Source of the DNA: JABCPE02 sp963518845
GTDB taxonomy: Bacteria > Bacteroidota > Bacteroidia > Flavobacteriales > Weeksellaceae
DNA length: 11,304 nucleotides
Direction: 5' to 3'
Assembly (NCBI GenBank): GCA_963518845.1
Contig: CAUQKV010000038.1
Coordinates: forward strand, 1 to 11,304
Each line of letters opens with the position of its first letter. Position 1 is the first letter of the stretch. The translations under genes were made by a program, and so were the position numbers. Positions 7,157 to 11,304 of this stretch are shown piece by piece. The notes under the pieces were generated by a model. The model was not told the origin of the DNA. It made no database searches and saw nothing but the letters and a program-made list of their open reading frames with translations.

Positions 7157-7164
7157 CAAAAGTA
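7157..7164 (-). promoter_or_regulatory. Candidate -7 element for the flippase-dut-envC cluster
   Basis: On the minus strand this reads TACTTTTG followed by C, matching the Bacteroidota -7 consensus TAnnTTTG. It ends 16 bases before the TTG start of the flippase gene. The -33 region is weak (TTTTC around 7180-7184) with no clear TTG. It is the mirror image of the plus-strand element at 7187-7194. Confidence 0.55.
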
Positions 7165-7186
7165 AGATTATTTTATCTGAAAATTG

Positions 7187-7194
7187 TACTTTTG
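7187..7194 (+). promoter_or_regulatory. Candidate -7 element for the GH3-bshA-msrA operon
   Basis: TACTTTTG matches TAnnTTTG perfectly and ends only six bases before the GH3 ATG at 7201. Transcription from such an element would start about at the start codon, giving a leaderless or almost leaderless mRNA. No TTG -33 element is seen at 17-20 bp; TTA at 7168-7170 is the nearest. The whole divergent gap is 60 bp (7141-7200). Confidence 0.55.
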
Positions 7195-7200
7195 TTCGCT

Positions 7201-8895
7201 ATGAAAAATAATATTTCTTGTATTTTAGTTTTTATTTTTGGGTGTGTAGGATATTTACAGGCACAGTTTTCTCCCAAAAATATCACCAAAGATTTGGATA
7301 AAAAAGCGGTGAAATATGCAGACAGCTTGTATGCTAAACTCAGCATGGATGAGCGCATCGGGCAGTTATACATAGTGGCGCTTTATACCAATAAAGACCA
7401 AAACCACATCTCAGGAGTGAGAAAACTGGTAGAGCAGGAGAGGATAGGAGGAATTATCCTGATGCAGGATGATGCCGAACAGGAAATAGCGCTGGTAAAT
7501 GAATTTCAGAAGAAATCCAGAGTGCCGATGCTCTTTGGTATGGATGCCGAATGGGGGCTTTATCAGAGAATAAAAACAGCGCACAAATTCCCTTGGGCGA
7601 TGACTCTTGGAGCGATTCAGGATAATAATTTGGTTTATGAAATGGCTTCTAAAATAGCAGAAGATGCAAAGAAAATGGGAATTTACTGGAACTTTGCTCC
7701 TGTGGTGGATGTGAATACCAATCCCAAAAACCCGATTATAGGTAATCGTTCGTTTGGTTCAGATGTTCAGAATGTAATTGCAAAATCACTGGCATATGCA
7801 CAAGGTTTGCAGGATAATGGTGTGCTGGCGGCGATTAAACATTTCCCAGGGCATGGGGACACGGATGTAGATTCGCATTTGGATTTACCCGTGGTAAAAC
7901 ATAGTCTGGAGAGGCTGAATAAAATAGAATTGACACCCTTCAAAGCCTTGATGGATAAGAAAATAGGCGGGGTGATGATAGCGCATCTCTATGTCCCACA
8001 GCTGGAAAAAGGGAAAAACATCCCCGCTTCTATTTCTTATGATATTGTAACGAATTTGCTGAAAAATAAATTCCGATACGAAGGGCTGGTCATTACCGAT
8101 GCCCTGAATATGAATGCTGTTGCTAAAAAATATCCTGCTGGGGAATTGGATTTGAGGGCGTTCAAGGCAGGGAATGATGTTTTGCTTTTTAGCCAAGATG
8201 TGCCGACAGGGAAAAAGTTGATAAAAGAAGCAATCCAAAAGGGAGAAATCAGCGAAAAAAGACTGGAAGAGAGTGTAAAAAAGATTTTGAAAACGAAATA
8301 TCTTTTGGGGCTTCAGAATCTGCGACCGCTTAGTTCAGAAGGAATTAATAATGTTTTAAATAATGATTCTCACGCGAAAATTTCAGAGAAGTTGTACGCC
8401 AATGCTTTGACTTTGTTAAAAGATGAAAAACAGCTTTTCCCACTTAGAGAAAAGGAAGTTTATTATCTTCCGTTAGAAGAGGCTTCGCATGAGGCGTTTT
8501 TACAAGAATTGTCCAAAGAAATTAAAGTTAAAAAAATATCTTTCAAAGAAATCCTGTCTATCCCTGAAAATGCAGTGGTAATCATTGGTCTTCATAAGGA
8601 TAATTCTACCGCTTACAAGCCTTACAGGGTGTCATGGGAGAGCAAAAGGCTCATTAACCAAGTGAAATCAAGAAACAAGGTGATTCTCAATGTGTTCGGA
8701 AGCCCATATGCTCTTCAGGATGTGGATATTAGCGGAATTTCATCGGTTTTGGTTTCTTATGAAAATAATCCTCTCTCGATGAAAGCTACAGCGGAAGCTT
8801 ATTTAGGAAAACAAAAGATAAACGGAAGACTGCCAGTGGTAGTAAATGAACAAATAAAATACGGAATGGGAATAGATGTCCCAAAACAGAAATAA
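7201..8895 (+). CDS. Secreted family-3 glycoside hydrolase, beta-N-acetylhexosaminidase (NagZ-like)
   Basis: It probably removes terminal beta-linked N-acetylglucosamine from muropeptides or other glycans, outside the cytoplasm. The 564 residues start with a signal peptide (about 1-21, ending YLQAQ). The GH3 N-terminal barrel covers about 45-370. The NagZ-type loop KHFPGHGD (213-220) is followed by the Asp-His dyad D224-S-H226 that acts as acid/base in bacterial NagZ enzymes, and the nucleophile is D300 in VITDALNM. A C-terminal alpha/beta domain (about 385-560) completes it. Some Bacteroidota homologues continue into a beta-lactamase-like domain, which is absent here. I chose ATG 7201 because it begins the signal peptide; the in-frame TTG at 7192 lies inside the promoter element. 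It is the first gene of an operon, with bshA ten bases after its stop. Confidence 0.93.
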   Translation: MKNNISCILVFIFGCVGYLQAQFSPKNITKDLDKKAVKYADSLYAKLSMDERIGQLYIVALYTNKDQNHISGVRKLVEQERIGGIILMQDDAEQEIALVNEFQKKSRVPMLFGMDAEWGLYQRIKTAHKFPWAMTLGAIQDNNLVYEMASKIAEDAKKMGIYWNFAPVVDVNTNPKNPIIGNRSFGSDVQNVIAKSLAYAQGLQDNGVLAAIKHFPGHGDTDVDSHLDLPVVKHSLERLNKIELTPFKALMDKKIGGVMIAHLYVPQLEKGKNIPASISYDIVTNLLKNKFRYEGLVITDALNMNAVAKKYPAGELDLRAFKAGNDVLLFSQDVPTGKKLIKEAIQKGEISEKRLEESVKKILKTKYLLGLQNLRPLSSEGINNVLNNDSHAKISEKLYANALTLLKDEKQLFPLREKEVYYLPLEEASHEAFLQELSKEIKVKKISFKEILSIPENAVVIIGLHKDNSTAYKPYRVSWESKRLINQVKSRNKVILNVFGSPYALQDVDISGISSVLVSYENNPLSMKATAEAYLGKQKINGRLPVVVNEQIKYGMGIDVPKQK

Positions 8896-8905
8896 AATAG
8901 AGAAA

Positions 8906-10048
8906 ATGTTAAAAATAGGAATATTATGTTACCCTACTTATGGGGGAAGTGGAATAGTGGCGACAGAACTCGGGATGAACCTTGCCCGAAAAGGCTATGA
9001 GGTGCATTTCATCAGTTCGGAGCTTCCAGCAAGGCTGGATATGACCAGATCTAATATCTTTTTTCATAAAGTGAATGTGCAGGCGTATCCCTTATTTAGG
9101 CATCAGCCGTATGATATCGCGCTGTCTTCTATGATATATCAGGTGGTGTGTATGTATCAGCTGGATGTTCTCCATGCTCATTATGCCATTCCGTATGCCT
9201 ATGCGGCTTTTACAGCGAAACAGATGCTGAAAGAAAAAGGCAAGGATTTACCGCTGGTGACTACGCTTCACGGAACGGATATTACTTTGGTGGGGCAGCA
9301 TCCAAGCTATAAACATGCCGTAGAATTTTCTATCAATCAGTCCGATGCGCTTACTTCGGTTTCGGAAAGTTTGAAACAGGATACATTGGCTTTTTTTGAC
9401 ATTAAAAAAGAAATCCATGTGATTCCGAACTTCATCGAAGAAAGACACTTTGAGCAGTGTTCTATTTGTCATAGAAATCAGTTTGCAGAGGATAATGAGA
9501 AGATTTTAGTGCATATTTCTAACCTTAGACCAGTTAAAAGAATTCAGGATGTTTTGGGGATTTTTGAAAAGGTAAATCAAAAAATTCCGAGCAAACTAAT
9601 CATAGTAGGAGAGGGCCCTGAGATGGAAAAAGTAAATGCTTTCTTATCAGAAAAACCAGATTTTATTGACAAAATAAAAATCATGGGAAAAGTAAATGAC
9701 CTTCGCCCAGTGCTTACCTATGCGGATGTGTTCCTTCTTCCTTCGGAAAAGGAGAGTTTTGGGCTGGCAGCGCTAGAGGCTATGGCAGCAGGAACGCCGG
9801 TGGTCAGCAGTAATACAGGAGGAATTCCAGAGGTTAATATTCACGGAAAGACAGGGTTTTTGGCGAATGTAGGCGATGTGGATAAAATGGCTAAATATAC
9901 GCTTCAGATTTTGTCTGATGAAGCTCTTTTAAAGGAAATGAAAACAAATGCCACAGAAGTAGCAAAGACTTTTGATTATAATAAAATCATTCCAATGTAT
10001 GAGAATTTATATCAGGAAACGATAGAGGAATTTAAGAGCGAGAAATAA
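8906..10048 (+). CDS. bshA: N-acetyl-alpha-D-glucosaminyl L-malate synthase BshA
   Basis: BshA is a GT4 glycosyltransferase that joins GlcNAc from UDP-GlcNAc to L-malate, the first step of bacillithiol synthesis, in the cytoplasm. The 380 residues align with B. subtilis BshA throughout: KIGILCYPTYGGSGIVATEL (3-22), HAHYAIP (90-96), TTLHGTDIT (119-127), the linker VIPNFIEER (172-180), HISNLRPVKRIQDV (203-216) and the donor-site signature EKESFGLAALEAMAAGTPVV (281-300), then NTGGIPEV (303-310). The ATG at 8906 (MLKIG) gives the family's usual N-terminus; an ATG at 8876 would overlap the GH3 gene by 20 bp. An uncommon C185-S-I-C188 pair lies in the interdomain segment. bshB and bshC are not in the window. 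msrA starts one base after its stop. Confidence 0.95.
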   Translation: MLKIGILCYPTYGGSGIVATELGMNLARKGYEVHFISSELPARLDMTRSNIFFHKVNVQAYPLFRHQPYDIALSSMIYQVVCMYQLDVLHAHYAIPYAYAAFTAKQMLKEKGKDLPLVTTLHGTDITLVGQHPSYKHAVEFSINQSDALTSVSESLKQDTLAFFDIKKEIHVIPNFIEERHFEQCSICHRNQFAEDNEKILVHISNLRPVKRIQDVLGIFEKVNQKIPSKLIIVGEGPEMEKVNAFLSEKPDFIDKIKIMGKVNDLRPVLTYADVFLLPSEKESFGLAALEAMAAGTPVVSSNTGGIPEVNIHGKTGFLANVGDVDKMAKYTLQILSDEALLKEMKTNATEVAKTFDYNKIIPMYENLYQETIEEFKSEK

Positions 10049-10049
10049 A

Positions 10050-10559
10050 ATGGATAAAGAAATTTATTTTGCTGGTGGGTGTTTCTGGGGAACGGAGCAT
10101 TTTTTCAAACAAATCAACGGAGTAACGGCTACGCAGGTAGGCTATGCCAACGGAAATATAGAAAATCCCACTTATGAGCAGGTGTATACCGACAGCACAG
10201 GCTTTGCAGAGGTGGTGAAGGTAGCCTATGACCCAAAGGTGGTAAGTCTGGAAATGCTTTTGGATTTGTTTTTTAAAACCATAGACCCTACAAGCCTTAA
10301 TCAGCAGGGAGGAGACATCGGAACCCGCTACAGAACAGGAATTTATTGGGTAAATTCAGAAGATGAAAAAGTGGTGACAAAGGCACTTTCGGAACTTCAA
10401 AAAAATTATGAAAAACCCATAGTGGTAGAAAACGAACCTTTGAAAAATTTTTATAGCGGAGAAGAATATCATCAGGATTATTTGGACAAAAACCCAAGCG
10501 GATACTGCCACATCAATCCAGAATTATTTGAACTCGCGAAAAAAGCTAATCAGAGATAG
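10050..10559 (+). CDS. msrA: Peptide-methionine (S)-S-oxide reductase MsrA
   Basis: MsrA reduces methionine-S-sulfoxide in proteins and free methionine, repairing oxidative damage. The 169 residues are a compact single-domain form. The catalytic motif GCFWGTE (10-16) carries Cys11, followed by QVGYANG (29-35), the conserved GDIGTRYRTGIY (88-99) and EEYHQDYLDKNPSGYC (138-153). Cys153 is placed as a resolving cysteine. No MsrB domain is fused and no signal peptide is present, so it is cytoplasmic. It begins one base after the bshA stop, so the two are surely co-transcribed, which links it to thiol-redox metabolism. The last 14 bases overlap the 3' end of the lipoprotein gene on the other strand. 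Confidence 0.97.
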   Translation: MDKEIYFAGGCFWGTEHFFKQINGVTATQVGYANGNIENPTYEQVYTDSTGFAEVVKVAYDPKVVSLEMLLDLFFKTIDPTSLNQQGGDIGTRYRTGIYWVNSEDEKVVTKALSELQKNYEKPIVVENEPLKNFYSGEEYHQDYLDKNPSGYCHINPELFELAKKANQR

Positions 10560-11094
10560 TTTTATCCATTATCACTTTTTCCTGATAGATTTTTTCGTAA
10601 CGAATGAGCTGCTCTCCTTTGAAATGGCCTATGTAATAAGCGCGCTCTTGGCTGTGCGTTTCGGCTTCTTCTTGGGTGATTTCATCGTATAAATAAGTGG
10701 GCTGGTCGGTTGCTTTTTTATGCAAATCAGAGCAGTTGAGAAAATAGCGAATGACCACATTTTCTTTGTATAAATAGAGTTTTTGCCCATTCATAGGGAT
10801 TTCAGCAAAGACCTTTTCTTGTTCAACGGGTGTAATAGGCATTTTAGGTTCAAAAGAGGGATCAGCTCGAAAGGCATATTGAGGATCAATGTTTATTTCT
10901 GAGCTTTTTACTTTGAACACTTTACGCTCCCATTGGTTGCCTAATAAGAAATACTGAAAACCATCCTTTTCTCCACAATACTCATAAGTAAATAAGGATT
11001 GCAAGGGAAAGGCTTCGGTGGCTTTTCGCTCTTCTGGGGAACTTTTGCAAGAGAATAAGGCTAACAAAGAGGCTAATAAGGTCATTTTCTTCAT
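10546..11094 (-). CDS. Predicted lipoprotein, function unknown
   Basis: The 182-residue protein begins MKKMTLLASLLALFSC, a clear lipoprotein signal with lipobox LFSC and Cys16 as lipidation site, followed by KSS. The mature part looks mixed alpha/beta, with many Tyr and Phe, including YEYCGEKDGFQYFLLG (37-52) and NGQKLYLYKENVVIRYFL (102-119). Cys40 and Cys121 could form a disulfide. I recognise no family. Its ATG overlaps the stop of the gene to the right by four bases (ATGA), so it is the downstream partner of a coupled pair. Its 3' end overlaps msrA tail-to-tail by 14 bp. The first ATG is preferred because it supplies the two lysines of the signal peptide. Confidence 0.85.
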   Translation of the reverse strand: MKKMTLLASLLALFSCKSSPEERKATEAFPLQSLFTYEYCGEKDGFQYFLLGNQWERKVFKVKSSEINIDPQYAFRADPSFEPKMPITPVEQEKVFAEIPMNGQKLYLYKENVVIRYFLNCSDLHKKATDQPTYLYDEITQEEAETHSQERAYYIGHFKGEQLIRYEKIYQEKVIMDKTISD

Positions 11095-11304
11095 TCTTTT
11101 TTACTAAATATATAGGTATCTACTTCTTGAAAATTAGGGTATTGTCCTCCAAATACTTCTCTTATTACACTCTTACCAAGATAACGTTCTAAAGGTAAGT
11201 AGATATCGTCAGCATCTGTACAAACAAACTCTAAATAAGGCATTTTTAACAAAGGAGAAGCGTCTTTTATAGGATTAAAACATATCTTTAGATTTCTAAG
11301 TGTT
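11091..11304 (-). CDS. C-terminal part of an unidentified gene, cut by the window edge
   Basis: The frame is open from the right edge to a TGA at 11091-11093, giving 70 residues. It includes KMPYLEFVCTDADDIYLPLE (20-39) and GKSVIREVFGGQYPNFQEVD (43-62) and ends YIFSKKE. It has one Cys at 8 and one at 28, many aromatic residues and no membrane segment in the visible part. I do not recognise a family. The ATGA overlap with the lipoprotein gene downstream argues that it is a real coding region and that both act together. The start and most of the protein are outside the window. Confidence 0.72.
   Translation of the reverse strand, partial: TLRNLKICFNPIKDASPLLKMPYLEFVCTDADDIYLPLERYLGKSVIREVFGGQYPNFQEVDTYIFSKKE

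Noticed and set aside
8876..8905. Earlier BshA start at ATG 8876
   Set aside because: It adds ten polar residues before the canonical KIGILCYP start and overlaps the GH3 gene. The ATG at 8906 fits the family.

Overview
The window looks like a housekeeping stretch of a Flavobacteriia chromosome (phylum Bacteroidota), most likely from the Chryseobacterium/Riemerella/Bergeyella neighbourhood. The reasons are AT-rich DNA, DUF4254 and DUF4292 proteins, a bacillithiol gene (bshA), short-signal lipoproteins, weak Shine-Dalgarno sites, and TAnnTTTG-type -7 promoter elements. The genus is inferred. I see no mobile element, RNA gene, CRISPR array or phage gene.

Layout. Positions 1-1795 (minus strand) hold tatA, a DUF4254 gene, a small lipoprotein gene and ribA, which runs off the left edge. 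These genes abut or overlap and have a candidate promoter at 1816-1823. Positions 1856-7140 (minus strand) hold a second tight cluster, in transcription order: a 14-helix polysaccharide flippase with a TTG start, dut, a sugar-phosphate nucleotidyltransferase, a DUF4292 lipoprotein gene, and an EnvC-like murein hydrolase activator whose LytM domain has lost its metal ligands. A 60-bp divergent promoter region (7141-7200) separates this from the plus-strand operon at 7201-10559: a secreted family-3 beta-N-acetylhexosaminidase, bshA and msrA. msrA overlaps tail-to-tail, by 14 bp, a minus-strand lipoprotein gene. That gene is coupled by ATGA to an unidentified gene entering from the right edge.

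How the genes fit together. Most act on the cell envelope: export of sugar intermediates (flippase, nucleotidyltransferase), murein remodelling (EnvC-like protein, GH3 enzyme), lipoprotein or outer-membrane upkeep (DUF4292) and Tat export (TatA). A second theme is thiol and oxidative-damage chemistry (BshA, MsrA). ribA and dut are metabolic. Almost everything is an ordinary core-genome gene. The points worth a second look are the symmetric divergent promoter with a near-leaderless GH3 transcript, the catalytically dead LytM domain next to tatA, the GH3-bshA-msrA grouping, and the poorly known lipoproteins.
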